In this document: piece after piece, positions 53,013 to 63,735 of the stretch
Position numbering within the stretch: the stretch's first letter is position 1
Layout of the letters: the number at the start of each line of letters is the position of its first letter
Translations under genes and position numbers: made by a program
NCBI GenBank assembly: GCA_016271365.2
Contig: CM057455.1
Span: forward strand, 1,558,342,501 to 1,558,406,500
Origin: Neoceratodus forsteri
Lineage: Eukaryota; Chordata; Ceratodontiformes; Ceratodontidae
DNA length: 64,000 nt
Direction of reading: 5' to 3'
The notes under the pieces: generated by a model
Database searches by the model: none
Seen by the model: the letters and a program-made list of their open reading frames with translations, nothing else
Told to the model about the DNA's origin: nothing

Positions 53013-55472
53013 CTACAGAATGAGCAGGGCATGCTGACCCAAATTCTGGGAAAGCAGGGGAGGCCTTGATGGTGGGTGGTCGAGGAACTCAATAGAATGA
53101 CCTTGACATACTAGCTGAAGCACCCACCGGTTGGAGGTTATCCTCTGCCATCCTGGAAGGTGGTGAGAGATGTGACCCCTGACCTTCTCTTCCCTTAGAT
53201 CCAGAGGAGTGGCGGGGGCTGGGAAGGAGTCATGCTGTGGTGATGTTTGTCCCGGAAGGCTGGGTGGAGTTTTGGTGCTTCTGGCCCTGGCCCATTGGGA
53301 ACCTAGCCTGACCTTTTCTTCCAAAGTTGCCCCATGGTTGCTGGCCGAACATGGCTGCTGCCTTTTTTACTGGCCGCAAAAGTGATTCTGGTTCCTATGA
53401 ATGGAACTAGACTTGGGACTGTACATAGCTTGTACAGTCCTGACTGCCTTCCCAGTATCCTGTAGCCTGGTGATCACTCTCTCCGGTTCCTCACCGAACA
53501 GGACTGCTGCATTACAGGGGACATTCAAGATGTTCTTCTGGACGTCTGGAATAAAGCCAGAGTTCCTCAACAAGGAGTATCTCCAGAGACAAACACCTGT
53601 GGCTGCGCCCCTGGCCGCCAAGTCCCTTGAGTCATAAGTGGCTCGGAGTACCTGGGTCCCCACATCTGACCCTGTTTGAAAGAGATTGAGAAGTTTGTCC
53701 TTCTTTTCACCATCCAGGAAATCTTTCATAAGTTCTTGGCCCTGTTCCCATAGGACGTTCTAAAAACTGCACCATGTGCGTTAAGTAGTTCAGAGACCTT
53801 ATAGAGCACGTAGAAGCCACATACATGTTTCCCGAGTGAATCTAATTGCTTAGATTCCTGGTCCGGTGGCTGAGTACTCAGATGTTGAGGCCATTGAGAC
53901 CAATCATAAAAGGCTGTTATGACCAGGGAATTCGGCCAGGAGCTGCTGTGCCAAGTACGGGTCCTCCAAGAGAGCCATGTAAAGGTGGTCAGCCTTCTTT
54001 GGAACTTCCAGAGTGGAGTGTGGACATTTCCAAGCAGCCTTGGTGACATCCATAAAGGTATCCACCAATGGTGGGACCACCAGAGGCTTCGAATCTTTCT
54101 GCCTGAGATATCTGGCAAGGCGTTGTCTTTTGGGGTCTAAGTCCTCTGTCTCCCACCTATGTTTTTTTGGATGTGCCTCATAATCTCCGAGAAGGAGGGA
54201 TATCCAGTGGTGACCTGGGGAGGTCTCGTGGGTTGAGTGATGGGAGACTGATGGGAGAAGGAGACCTGGAAGTATCAGATGAATCTGGCCTTGAGTCATC
54301 CCCCGGAGAGGATCATCTGCCTCTGGGCTGTTTAGGGCTGGGAGACCCTGAGGGAAACTTTGATGGGGGTCTTCTCTGTTCTCATGATCTGCCCCTGGGA
54401 GGTGGTGTAGGCTCCTTAGGGGTGAGGGTCTTTCATCTGCAGAGCCTTGAGGAGGAGGTGGTGGTGGATGTGGCTTAGTGGGCACCACATATTTCTTAAT
54501 GGTATCCCACCAGAAAGTGAATAAATCCTTGACCTCCTGCAAATTCATACCCGACGACGGGCCCGGCGTTGGTGTTGGCTTGTCGGCGGGGGCAGGCGTC
54601 AGGCCTTGGGGAACTATTGTATCTGGTGATGGTTCCCTAGGCAATCCAATAACCTCTGTGTTGCCTGTCTGGTCATCAGGCAAAACTGTGATCTCCTCTT
54701 CCAAAGACCCCCGGCAACTGGTGTCAGCTGGCGTCAGTGGGGCAGATGTTGGCTCCTTGGCCCATTTGGCAGGCATCGGGTCAGTTGCCCATTTGGACTC
54801 TGAGGTCCGTTTAAGGGAAGTCAGCTCTGTCATCTTCCTTGTGAGGATGTCCGGTCCTTTCGGAGGTTGGGAGACCAATCAGTGATCGGGGTCCCTTTGT
54901 CGGTCCTACGCCCCGGAGCTCTGCTTGGAAGTCAACTTCGATTTATGCTGGTCCGAAGTCCCAGGCCTGGTAGCCGAGTCAGGCGTCTGGAGATCCTTCA
55001 TCTTCAACAAGTGTAGGGAGGCTGAGGAGCCTCCTGAAGACCCTTACTTTCACTGGAGGGGGCTGAGAGCCGGCCCAGGAAGGTGGCCTATCATATTGAG
55101 TGGAGCTGAAACTGGCTCTAGATTCAGAGGCCCGACTTGGTGATCTAGACCTACCCTTGTCCTGGTGTTTCCACGATTTATGGAAGGATTCCCCCCTGGA
55201 GGTAGGGCCTTTCTCCATCTGCTTAACTTTCATTCAAGAAGGAACCCCTGGAGGACCTTTTGGTGGTGGAACCTGGTCCTACTGTTAAATTGTTGGCAGA
55301 TAGAACAGGCCTGTATATCATGCTCTGGGCCGAGGCACCACATGCAGGCTTTATGGCAGTCCATAAACAGAATCTGCTTGCTGCAGGCACACTTAGAGGG
55401 GTGTTCTTCGGTAGAAGGAGTAAGAGAAGTAGACATGGATTTTGGAAAAAAGGAAGATTTTTTAGATTTCAC
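53013..55472 (-). pseudogene. DIRS-C gag-like protein
   Basis: The N-terminal frame (55230-55472) has a cysteine/histidine cluster: KCACSKQILFMDCHKACMWC, GPEHDIQACSICQQF, the CxC...CH..C..C..H....C..C pattern seen at the start of DIRS gag. A 324-codon open frame (53904-54878) includes VDTFMDVTKAAWKCPHSTLE, KADHLYMALLEDPYLAQQLL and a proline-rich stretch. The last frame (53367-53729) has LRNSGFIPDVQKNILNVP. Thought to be structural. Two or three frameshifts separate the parts. Confidence 0.75.
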
Positions 55473-55525
55473 GCGTCATTGTCTGTTCAAGGCATCTGTG
55501 AGGCCATTGCTGGTGAGTCAACGGC

Positions 55526-55718
55526 GGCAAAAGAACTGGGGATGCTGGGGGACCGCCCCCTTTTACATGATGCCTGATGTCGGGGAAGGGGCCAATGTCA
55601 GGGGCAGTCCCCCACTGGATATTGCTAGCTAGAATTTTTCCGTGGGGTCCTGGTGCCTGCTGGCTTCAGTCCCAATGGTGTAACCTGCTGCAAGAGCTGT
55701 TTCTCAAAGTAAGATCAG
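55526..55718 (-). repeat. DIRS-C right inverted terminal repeat (5' end of element)
   Basis: Inverse of 49785-49966, with about 19 extra bases near 55577-55596 (GGAAGGGGCCAATGTCAG). Confidence 0.9.
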
Positions 55719-55721
55719 AAC
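55719..55721. other. DIRS-C right target trinucleotide (AAC)
   Basis: Matches 49782-49784. DIRS-D sequence resumes after it. Confidence 0.5.
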
Positions 55722-55901
55722 TAAGGTTGGTGAGGGAGCCAGCAGCAGTTATTGGATAGTGGATGGCACCACATGAGTTGTGCGCACACACCATGCCCAG
55801 TAGCCATGGTCAGCCCCCTGGACAAAAGTTTTGCTCCCATGGGGTAGTAGTGCCTCTGTCAAAGACCCCTAAGTGGGAATCAGTAGTGAAAATTGATTCT
55901 T
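55722..55901 (-). repeat. DIRS-D right terminal region, inner block
   Basis: Matches the reverse complement of DIRS-E 39330-39450 and the DIRS-A 5' leader (GCTCCCATGGGGTAGTAGTG against GCTCCCACAGGGTCCTAG). It is continued at 56441 beyond SINE-2. Confidence 0.7.
55888..55901. repeat. Target-site duplication of SINE-2, left
   Basis: GAAAATTGATTCTT, repeated with one change at 56427-56440. Confidence 0.85.
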
Positions 55902-56426
55902 TTTTTTTTTTTTTCCATTTTATTCTTTTTCCACCTGCCCTAGCTGCCGGTGGCCCGTTACTGTCAGCCCGGTCATGAACCACTGACTTCCACCCCCCTA
56001 CACGCCTCAGGCCCTCAGATACCCATGGCTTACCCCACGGGTTATGGGAACTCTGGCTGCATGCCGCAGCCATCGGACTAGGTCGGAGGACTGGCCTGGG
56101 GGGTTAATTGAAGCCGTGGCGAGCTTCGTTTTGGGTCGCCAGCAGCTTTATCCAATTTTCCTTTTTCAGGGGAGGCAGGGTCGTGCACTGACACGGAGTG
56201 TCCTGCCCCGCCTCCAGTACGTGCCTGCGCCGGCAGCTGCATGACTCCTGGCCTCCACCAGGGGTCATCCGAGCTCCGGACACCTCCTCCTCCCCGGAGA
56301 AGGTGCAGCCCTAGGATGCTCCATCCTTCTCCCCAGCTTGACCTCCAGCGACCCGGTCCGTTTCCCAATCCTAGGTCGCCGGCGTCGCATGCAGAAATCC
56401 AACCGCTGTGCTAGCGGGCCGGCCAT
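55902..56426 (-). mobile_element. SINE-2: second copy of the tRNA-like SINE
   Basis: A minus-strand copy: poly(T) at the left (the tail) and the head at the right (GGCCGGCCCGCTAGCACAGC on its own strand). The A-box-like TAGCACAGCGG is closer to consensus than in SINE-1. The body shares GAAGGATGGAGCATCCT, CCCTGGTGGAGGC and GCTTCAATTA with SINE-1, while the last 250 bases differ more. Flanked by a 14 bp duplication. Confidence 0.85.
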
Positions 56427-56440
56427 GAAGATTGATTCTT
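56427..56440. repeat. Target-site duplication of SINE-2, right
   Basis: GAAGATTGATTCTT, pairing with 55888-55901. Confidence 0.85.
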
Positions 56441-56650
56441 GAAAGATATGAAAGTTGCATTCTTAACTTGATCTTCCAGAATATCTTCATCACTGATTAC
56501 AATGCCCACCCACTACCCCACCCCCAACTCTAGCAGAGACAGGGCCTCTGGGGAGCTCACCCTTATAGTGCTGGCCAGCACCCACTTCAGTTGTACTCCC
56601 TATGGAGCAGTTGGTTAAAAAAAGCTTGAGACTGCAGATGAGCAATACCA
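56441..56650 (-). repeat. DIRS-D right inverted repeat, outer block
   Basis: Inverted partner of 44690-44900. Near 56441-56500 it has the same head-to-head junction (GATATGAAAGTT, then TTGATCTTCCAGAATATC). Confidence 0.65.
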
Positions 56651-56837
56651 TGATCAGCTATGATTGTATTGCCAGATGCAGACAGGTGTCCCATCTCTCC
56701 ACATCTGTCTCTTCCACTGTCTACTCACTCTGTCACACCAACCCTCTCTCTTTCTAAACTCATAGATGTCACCAGTCTGCTGTGCTAGTTGCATTTTGCT
56801 CTGTGAGACTTCTTACTTCTGCAAATCCATTCCCTCT
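56651..56837. other. Unassigned pyrimidine-rich spacer
   Basis: No gene or repeat recognised. Confidence 0.4.
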
Positions 56838-56856
56838 TCAATCAATCATAATTTAT

Positions 56857-57684
56857 TTATAAAAAGTGCCTTTCTGAAACCAAGGCGCTTGTACATAACA
56901 TAAACAATACAATAGATAATTTAAATTCAAATAAAATCTTATATTTAAAATTCACTATTAAGTTACTATTCATTAAACCATCATATGCTGACTCAAATAA
57001 GTAGGTCTTAAGCGCAGTTTTAAACTCCTGGGTGGTCAGGCAATCTTGTATCTGACAAGGTAGAGAATTCCACAGGGTCGGGGCCACAAAACTAAAAGAC
57101 TGGGCCCCAGACATCTTTAGATGGGCCCTGGGAATCTCTAGCAATCCCTCATTGGCGGATCGGAGAGGACGGAGGAGGCAGTAGGGATGAAGGCGATCTT
57201 GCAAGTAGCTAGGTCCCTGGTTGTGTAGGGCTTTATAGGTCAGTAAACCGACCTTGAAGGTGATCCTCCACTGCACTGGAAGCCAGTGCAGTCCACGGAG
57301 CACAGGCATTATATGGCTGGTTCTAGCTGTACCAGTCAATAGCCTAGCTGCCACATTCTGCACTAGCTGAAGGCAGTGGAGATCAACCCCTGGTAGCCGT
57401 AGATATAGGGCATTGCAATAGTCAAGGCGAGAGGTAATGAAGGCATGGACCAAGGTTGGAAGATCTTCGAGAGGAACCAGGTGTTTCACCCGGGCGATAT
57501 TCCTCAGATGGTAAAAAGAGGTTTTGACGACAGCTGACACCTGTGATTTAAGTGTCAAACCATCATCAATAATAATACACAGGTTCCGCACCCAGCCTGA
57601 GGTAGTCAGCACCACACCCCCAAAGACATAGTCCCGAGAGTGATCCTGCTGACAAACCAGCCTCCCAACTCTCAGGGTCCACAA
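56857..57684 (-). pseudogene. L2-like RT, C-terminal domain
   Basis: A 275-codon open frame. Blocks seen: VRNLCIIIDDGLTLKSQVSA, VHAFITSRLDYCNALYLRLP, LQLVQNVAARLLTGTARTSH, LRGLHWLPVQWRITFKVGLL, LRSANEGLLEIPRAHLK and SFVAPTLWNSLPCQIQD then FKTALKTYLFE. This is the characteristic C-terminus of L2-type LINE ORF2. It is open to the end of the ORF; the frame is lost only upstream near 57690. Confidence 0.85.
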
Positions 57685-57689
57685 CCAGC

Positions 57690-58615
57690 ACCTCAGTTTT
57701 AGCTGGGTTCAACTGCAGTCAACTCGCACTCATCCAGTCCTGGATCTCGGTGAGACAGTTGTTAAATACCGAGAGAGGCACATCTTGACCAGGTGCAAAG
57801 GACATGTTTAGCTGAGTATCATCTGCATAGCAGTGAAAGCTCAGACTGCCTAATAAACTCTTCTAATGGCAGCCTGTACACTGAGAACAACGTAGGTGAC
57901 AAGATGGAGCCCTGCGGTACCTCGCAGGATAGGGGTAGAGGGGCCAAGTAATAAATTCCCCAACACCACTCTCTGAGTCCTACCATCGAGGAAAGATTGA
58001 AACCATCTGAGGACTGTACCAGACAGGCCACAGATGAACCACAGGCAGTCCAACAAAGTCATATGGTCCACAGTGTCAAATGTTTGCAGAAAGATCAAGA
58101 ACTATGATGGAACGCATCTTTTGATCTCTCGCTATTAGGAGATCATTTAGCACCCAGACAAGGGCCGTCTCAGTACTATGTCGCTTTCTAAATCCCAAAT
58201 GGAGAGAATCATAGACATTGTGGCTGGTCAAATGATCATCCAGCAGTAATGCGACCACCTTCTCGATAACCTTACCCATAAAGGGCAGGTTAGAGACAGG
58301 TCTGTAGTTTGCCAAGTAGTCATGGTCAAGGGAGGGTTTTTTAAGGAGAGGCTGAACAACTGCCTCCTTCAGTGGCTCTGGAAAGATCCCCCTCTCCAAT
58401 GACTTCCAGACTATCTCAGCTAGGACTGGGCCAATCACATCAACACATCCTACCAGGAGGCGTGTAGGGCCTCGGTCCAAACCACAGCTGGTTGGTCGCA
58501 ACATCTGAATGATCATCACTATGTCAGTGATTGCAGGCTGGCTAAAGTCATACCAGGTAAACTGAGGGCCTGACATTTCCTGTCGACCATCGCAAACTTC
58601 ATTAGAGTAAGCCAT
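57690..58615 (-). pseudogene. L2-like RT, catalytic domain
   Basis: At 58076-58615 the frame reads EAVVQPLLKKPSLDHDYLAN, YRPVSNLPFMGKVIEKVVA, FRKRHSTETALVWVLND and IIVLDLSANI (first Asp). The next frames give FDTVDHMTLLD and FLDGRTQRVVLGN. The region of the second Asp pair is at about 57820-57850 (LSLLCR), apparently disturbed by a frameshift. Inactive copy. Confidence 0.8.
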
Positions 58616-59130
58616 GCAAATATCGGATCTGATTGTGGCAACCTTATCTGCAAATAATCAAGCAAACTCATCACACCGTTCTTGCGACAAGGCTCCTCCA
58701 GACTGGAGACAGGTTGGATTACACAATCTGTCCACAGTCTGGAAGAGCTGAGCTAGTCAGTTCTGTGCAGCAGCAATCTCCTTGGACAGGAATTCTGCCT
58801 TCTTATGGGTGATTGCTGATTGATAGACTGCATAATGGTTCATCAATCTAAGTTTGTCGTCATCCAGGCCCGATTTTCACCAGCTCTGCTCTAGCCTTTA
58901 CCCCACTCTCCTCAGCTCCTTCAAGGACTCATCAAACCATGGAGACCTTTGGTGGAGGGTGAGGGGGCCAACACGAACAGGTGCTATGGAATCCAGGGCC
59001 TCCACCACCGCCTTATTATAGGCAAGTACTAGATCCCCTGGATCCATGCATTCACTTGGTACACCCAATAGGTTCAGCACCCTCATAGGCCATCTGGGGT
59101 AACACCCCTTAAAGGACAGTACCAGACCAT
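58616..59130 (-). pseudogene. L2-like LINE linker
   Basis: The frame at 58898-59086 has VRVGPLTLHQRSPWFDESLK, matching the APxxxxxxxxxPWFxxxL motif that follows the endonuclease in L2-like ORF2. The remainder is broken. Confidence 0.7.
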
Positions 59131-59791
59131 CTAAGTAGAGGCACGCCTATTTGGGGGGGGCATGAACCTGAACCCGATGGTGTGATGGTCAGACCATCCG
59201 GCTGGTTCCACCACCAGATTGGATATCTCCATACCCAGGATGAACACCAAGTCCAATGAGTGCCCTCCAATATGGGTTGAGGAGATAATAACCTGCGTAA
59301 GGCCCAGCAAATTCATTAACTGGAGGAAGTTTTGACCAAACTGTGAAAGTTCATTGACCCAGGCATTGAAATGCCCCAGGATCAGCCATCTGGGGGAATC
59401 CAATGCCAGGTTGACAATGAAGTCTGCAACGTCCTGCAGGAAAACTTTCCCATCTCCTGGTGGACGGTAGATGAGAAGAATCCTGCACCCTACACCCTCA
59501 CCCAGGATACACTCAAAGGAGTTGGTGGTCCCCAGTGGAACTTCCACCAGGCTCAGTTCCGATCTAAAACAAATGGCTACACCCCCACCTCTATGATCCT
59601 TCCTCGGGTGGTGTATCACTGAGTACCCGGCCAGAACTGCTGAAGCCAAAAAGTGCACCAGCCTTATCATCCAGCCAGGTCTCGGTGATGCAGGTCAGGT
59701 CAGATGATCCAACAAGATCTGCTATTAAAGCAGTCTTGTTCTTAATAGACCTGGCATTGCATAACACCACCCAAGTAGGATGAGTGACCAA
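59131..59791 (-). pseudogene. L2-like apurinic-type endonuclease
   Basis: Blocks: VLCNARSIKNKTALIADLV, LTCITETWLDDKA, DHRGGGVAICFRSEL, LLIYRPPGDG, LILGHFNAWVNE (GDFN become GHFN) and PAGWSDHHTIGF with the catalytic SDHH. These are the endonuclease motifs in order, in two frames that overlap at 59591-59670. It would nick the target for retrotransposition. One frameshift and the GDFN change weaken it. Confidence 0.82.
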
Positions 59792-60060
59792 GGAAGACCG
59801 CGTTACTTGCCTGCCAGTGTAGCAGAGCCCTTGGGTATGGGAATCAGGCAGGGGGAACCCTTTTCTGATCCCATTTCACCCCAGGGCATCTCCTTGTCCC
59901 CACTATCCCAATCTGTCCACTCCTTTCCATTCTCCGACCGGTCCCAGCCCCCACCCTTCTCACTATCCCCAGAGTCCTACAATGCCTATATACCTCCGGG
60001 GGCTGTGAAGAACAAATGAAAGGGCGGAGGTTCATGAGTCTGGAGGGGAAATATTGCCTG

Positions 60061-61370
60061 ACCATCCCTGCACCTTCCCAGCACATATTCTCAGCTAGTA
60101 ACCCAAATAAATAAACAACCAAAACCAACAAATACTAAGTTAAACAAATTCCCACAATCACCCCCCCAACAGAATAAACAAAAATAAATCAAATAAAAAA
60201 CTACCAAATTAAATAAAACTAAACCAACTCATTAACATAATTCTGTCATTATTCAGAGTCCTACTAAATATAAGCTATATAATCACAAGAGTTCAAAAAG
60301 ATCTCCTGGTGAGATTGGGAACTCTCACCAACTCCTGCATCAATTAGTGATTAGATACTGCAGCACTCTCACTACTGCAGCTTCACAGGAGTCTGAAAAC
60401 AAACTAGGATAAAACAACACAGTCATTAATTCTTGATCCTTGCAGCTGAACTTCAGAAGGCAGGTGTGGGAGCTGACTGGGCCCAGCTGCTTCTGCTGGT
60501 ATTTTCCAAGCTACTAGGAAGCAAATCTTTGCTGGGACACTAATGAATTGGTGTCCTGTGCTGGGATATTGCTATAACTGTTCATGCTGCCATTAGTTTG
60601 CTTACTGATGTATGTATTTGCTTTGCTATATTTTACTAGTTTGTTTATTTTTTTCTGGCTGCCTACTATGTGTAACTCAGCTTCTTCTTTGAACATATTC
60701 TGTATATCCTGTTTCTCATATGCACCTTTTTCCCCTGGACATATACTGGGCAAAGAGCTACCTGCAGCTTTGTGTTGTTCTTACCAAGTTAAATATTGCA
60801 TATGAATTAAAAATAGTGTCCTCCTCCTCTAACCCACCCATATTATCTTACCTTAGTGACCTAGTAGTCCTCCCCCTTTCTACTGTTCTTGTCACTCTGT
60901 AGGGCTCCTTAATGGTCCAGTGGATCCCCTTCCTAACTTTAATACCTTGTCTGGTGGCTTAGTGGTCCCTCACCAGTGTAACACATCTTCAAGACATTTG
61001 GTGCCCACATGCAGTACTGTGTTTACCACATGTTTTTATTACTTTTTAACCAGGGCAGGTTCAGCTGAGTGCTCCAAAACCTGTGTGGGCCATCATCTAT
61101 CAACATATAACCTTGCAGACCAGTTCCATGACAGGTCTCTTTCCCAACAGTATACAATGACCTTTGCAGGCATTTTGCAATGGTGTTTTAACCCAATATT
61201 GAGCATGGCTCCACAGGGTCACAACAGCAGCGCTGTACAGCACAAAAATTAGAAACTCAGAAAGGGACTTTAAACTTTTGGGATCCAAATCTGAACATTA
61301 AATTCCAAATTAGGAGCAGGCTTTGCTCATCCCTAGATACAGCATTCTATAACTAAAGGGAAAGTTGAAA
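60061..61370. other. Unassigned 1.3 kb A/T-rich region
   Basis: Only short frames (for instance 60584-60805 and 60920-61252), none with a recognisable domain. It may be old decayed repeats. No promoter, RNA gene or host exon identified. Confidence 0.5.
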
Positions 61371-61640
61371 AAATAGGTTACTCACCTGGAACCATAGTTC
61401 TAGGAGTGGTTTATGGTTCACATGCACATGATGACAGTTCCACCAGAAGTGCAGATTCATCAGAATGTCATTAAGTTAAGTTCATTCCACCACCCAGGCA
61501 GTATATCCTCTGGCTTCATTCTAGAACATCAGATCTTGCATGCTGGAACCAGGGAACCATGTGCCACTTGCCAGGAGAGGACGGGTGGGTGGTGTGGATG
61601 TGTACCATGTATCACTCCTAGAACTACAGTCACAGGTGGT
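61371..61640 (-). repeat. DIRS-G 3' terminal repeat and part of its ICR
   Basis: The outer end GGTTACTCACCTGGAACC with AGTTCTAGGAGTG at 61375-61425 is inverted at 61586-61637 (CACTCCTAGAACT and ACAGTCACAGGT). By analogy with DIRS-C, the first is the element end and the second is the half of the internal complementary region that matches it. Confidence 0.65.
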
Positions 61641-61955
61641 AAACTATTTTGCTAGGAGCATGGATATGATTCACTTATCCGTATGATGGCAGGCTTCAGC
61701 AGTTCTCTGGGAGGAGGGGGCAACATGCTCTTTCTTGGTGAACAGAGATTGGAGAGCTGAGGTCTCAAAGACAGCATCCTGATGAGGCACCAGGTTGATG
61801 CTGTAATGGGAGATGAAGGTGTGTGCTGACTTACAGGTGACAGCCCTGCAGATCTACTGGATAGGGATGGCCCTGGAAGCAGCCACTGAGGCAATGGTAT
61901 GTCTGGTGAAATGAGGCCTAAGTCCTACTGGAGACTCCCCACCGACCAGAGGTTG
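61641..61955 (-). pseudogene. DIRS-G tyrosine recombinase, C-terminal end
   Basis: The minus strand reads TRHTIASVAASRAIPIQ, stop, ICRAVTCKSAHTFISHYSIN. It aligns with HSTRGVATSFATLKNVSTSA and TFIRHYSLD of DIRS-C. The catalytic Tyr is kept; the Arg of HxxR is lost (HTIA). It is adjacent to the ICR half, as in DIRS-C, and truncated upstream at about 61955. Confidence 0.7.
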
Positions 61956-62169
61956 AAAACTGCTTCCATTTGAAGGTAAGTTATATATATGACACCCCCG
62001 GTAGCTTCTTCTTTGCATCGGTCCCTGGGTCGACTATCAAGGTCAAGGCACTCTTTGTGTTCATTGTCCTGCTCAACTGGAAGACAAGGAGCATGCGACA
62101 GTGCTATGAGGAACTCATGTGGCAGCAATGGGCCTTGGCAGAACAGGGTTGAGCTCTACCTCCAGTTCT

Positions 62170-63400
62170 TGTGGTCAACCGGCCAGTCCTCTTGAGACAG
62201 TTGTCGCCAACAACTAACTCTCCACCCTTTCTGGTGGAACTGCCTCCACCACAGCCTTTGCAGGGAGCCCCAAAAAAGGACTCCTATGCTGTGACCAGCT
62301 TGCCAGGCTGGCTGTCAGTGGAAATCACCCAATTGGATAACTCCAGGGTGCTTTACAGTGGCAGCAGTTGAAAGCCATTTTTGATGAGTCTTCTGATAAC
62401 TCAGATGGTTCCTCCATGCAGTCATTGAGGACACATACCTTTGACTCGGAATTGGTCTAGAAATTGACCACTGACCATGGGCCACTGTCATTTGGGGCTC
62501 TACTCCAACTTATGTCTCAGTCTATGAATAGCCCTCTGGAGGCTGCTCAAAAAAAGGCCAAATACACTTTTACTGACATCCTAGATAGGGACGTATGCCA
62601 GGGGTTGCCTCTACCATGGCAGAGGCCATTCTGGGACTGGCCATAGTGCTCTGGCAGAATGCCACATCATACCCAGCACCCTTAGTCCATATGGTCTGCA
62701 AGTGTGCATGCCCTACCAGCTCTCTGACTGGGTTCTCAGACCACCTCTCAGCCAAAGGTCTGGTCTCGAACTCGGTCTTCTGAAAATCTGGAAACACTGG
62801 GGATGTGGACAAGCCACCAACAAGAAGTCAAAGAAACTTGATTATGCGGCCAAGAAAGTCTATGCTGCTTCTTCACTCATGTCTCTGTCAGGTGAGCTGC
62901 ACCTTGATGATGACCTGTTTCAGTCATTCCCTGCTGGGAGCACTGGATAATGTCCTCCCTCACCTCCCTGCTGATAAGTAGTTGCCAGTGAAAGTGATCA
63001 GAGACCTGGGTCAAGTGCTGGCTAAACATCAGCTCCAGATGGGCTTGAACATAGGTGACTCTTGTGCCTGTTCTATGGCAGTGGCCATCGGAATGCATTG
63101 CAAGGTCTGGCTAAGGCTCTTCAACTTTACGGTGGACATTTGGCATAAGCTGGCCAATGTTCCTTTCTTGGGCACTGAACTATTTGGTTCAGGTATAGAT
63201 GGTCATCTCACTCATACTGAGACATCCATCACTACCCTGGACTCTGGCTTGATCCCAGAAGGACCCAAAGGCCCAAAAGCCAAAAATAGAAAGCCTTTCA
63301 GTTTTGGTCCTTTCAGCCACAACAGCCTCAGCAGCAGCATCCCCAGCAGGGCAATACCAAGCCTGATGCCCCAAAGCCAAGCTCTCTGACCAGAGGCTAA
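62170..63400 (+). pseudogene. DIRS-F gag-like protein, degraded
   Basis: Segments: LPGWLSVEITQLDNSR, then KAKYTFTDILDRDVC (62464-62646), a shifted VASTMAEAILGLAIVLWQNA and HMVCKCACPTSSLTG (62595-62783), KSKKLDYAAKKVYAAS, and DLGQVLAKHQLQMGLN with LFNFTVDIWHKLANVPFLG (62982-63389). They match DIRS-A gag in the same order. Several frameshifts. Confidence 0.75.
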
Positions 63401-63735
63401 AAAAAGGTGGGGTAGGGGAAGTGGGGCCCCTTCAGCCCCAATGACCAGTGTCCCTTCCACAGCTGCCTAGTAACAGGCTTGAGGGTGTCTACCTCCCGCC
63501 TGTGTAGTCCCTGACTCAGCTTCCTGTGGGGGGTTGGCTTTGCCACTTCTGGCCACACTGATCTGTCATTAGTTCAGATGTGGGTTCTTGAGTAGTAGGC
63601 AGAGAGTTGCCTCTTGATTTTGAGGCTCTCCCCCCTTACTGATCTCATACTCCAAGGGAGTCTTCAGTGTGGGGCAGAACATGTCCACCCTCAGGGATGA
63701 TGATGCTCAGCTCCTTGTGAAAGGAGCTATAGCCC

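Larger units (their letters stand above)
49785..55718 (-). mobile_element. DIRS-C: near-complete DIRS retrotransposon
   Basis: A 5.9 kb minus-strand element bounded by inverted repeats (49785-49966 and 55526-55718). It has, from right to left, gag (53013-55472), RT-RNase H-methyltransferase-like (51515-53006), tyrosine recombinase (50240-51609) and an internal complementary region (50128-50237). This arrangement is diagnostic of the DIRS group, which replicates through a circular DNA intermediate. Stops and frameshifts disable every gene, but all domains are present. Inserted within DIRS-D. Confidence 0.9.
44690..56650 (-). mobile_element. DIRS-D: internally deleted DIRS unit, heavily nested
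   Basis: Inverted repeats at 44690-44960 and at 56441-56650 (continuing at 55727-55901) delimit this unit. Its own sequence is 44690-45631, 49046-49784, 55719-55901 and 56441-56650, about 2.1 kb. The rest is later insertions: LINE-X2, a MULE, DIRS-C and SINE-2. Only gag-like traces remain. It could instead be two separate DIRS ends in head-to-head arrangement. Confidence 0.6.
56838..60060 (-). mobile_element. L2-like LINE, nearly full length
   Basis: A minus-strand LINE with a 3' tail TCAATCAATCATAATTTAT (TGATTGA repeats on its own strand), a C-terminal RT region (56857-57684), RT palm (57819-58615), linker (58616-59130) and endonuclease (59131-59791). The 5' limit is uncertain. Frames are broken at a few points, but domain order is complete. 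Confidence 0.85.

Noticed and set aside
53904..54878. 324-codon proline-rich frame as a host protein
   Set aside because: It lies in the gag position of DIRS-C and its segments recur in DIRS-A, -B and -F gag.
54167..54885. Plus-strand frames of 100-135 codons
   Set aside because: They are opposite-strand shadows of the DIRS-C gag; repetitive G-rich codons and no domain.
60584..61252. Short plus-strand frames in the 60-61.4 kb region
   Set aside because: No recognisable domain or splice context; length expected by chance in A/T-rich DNA.
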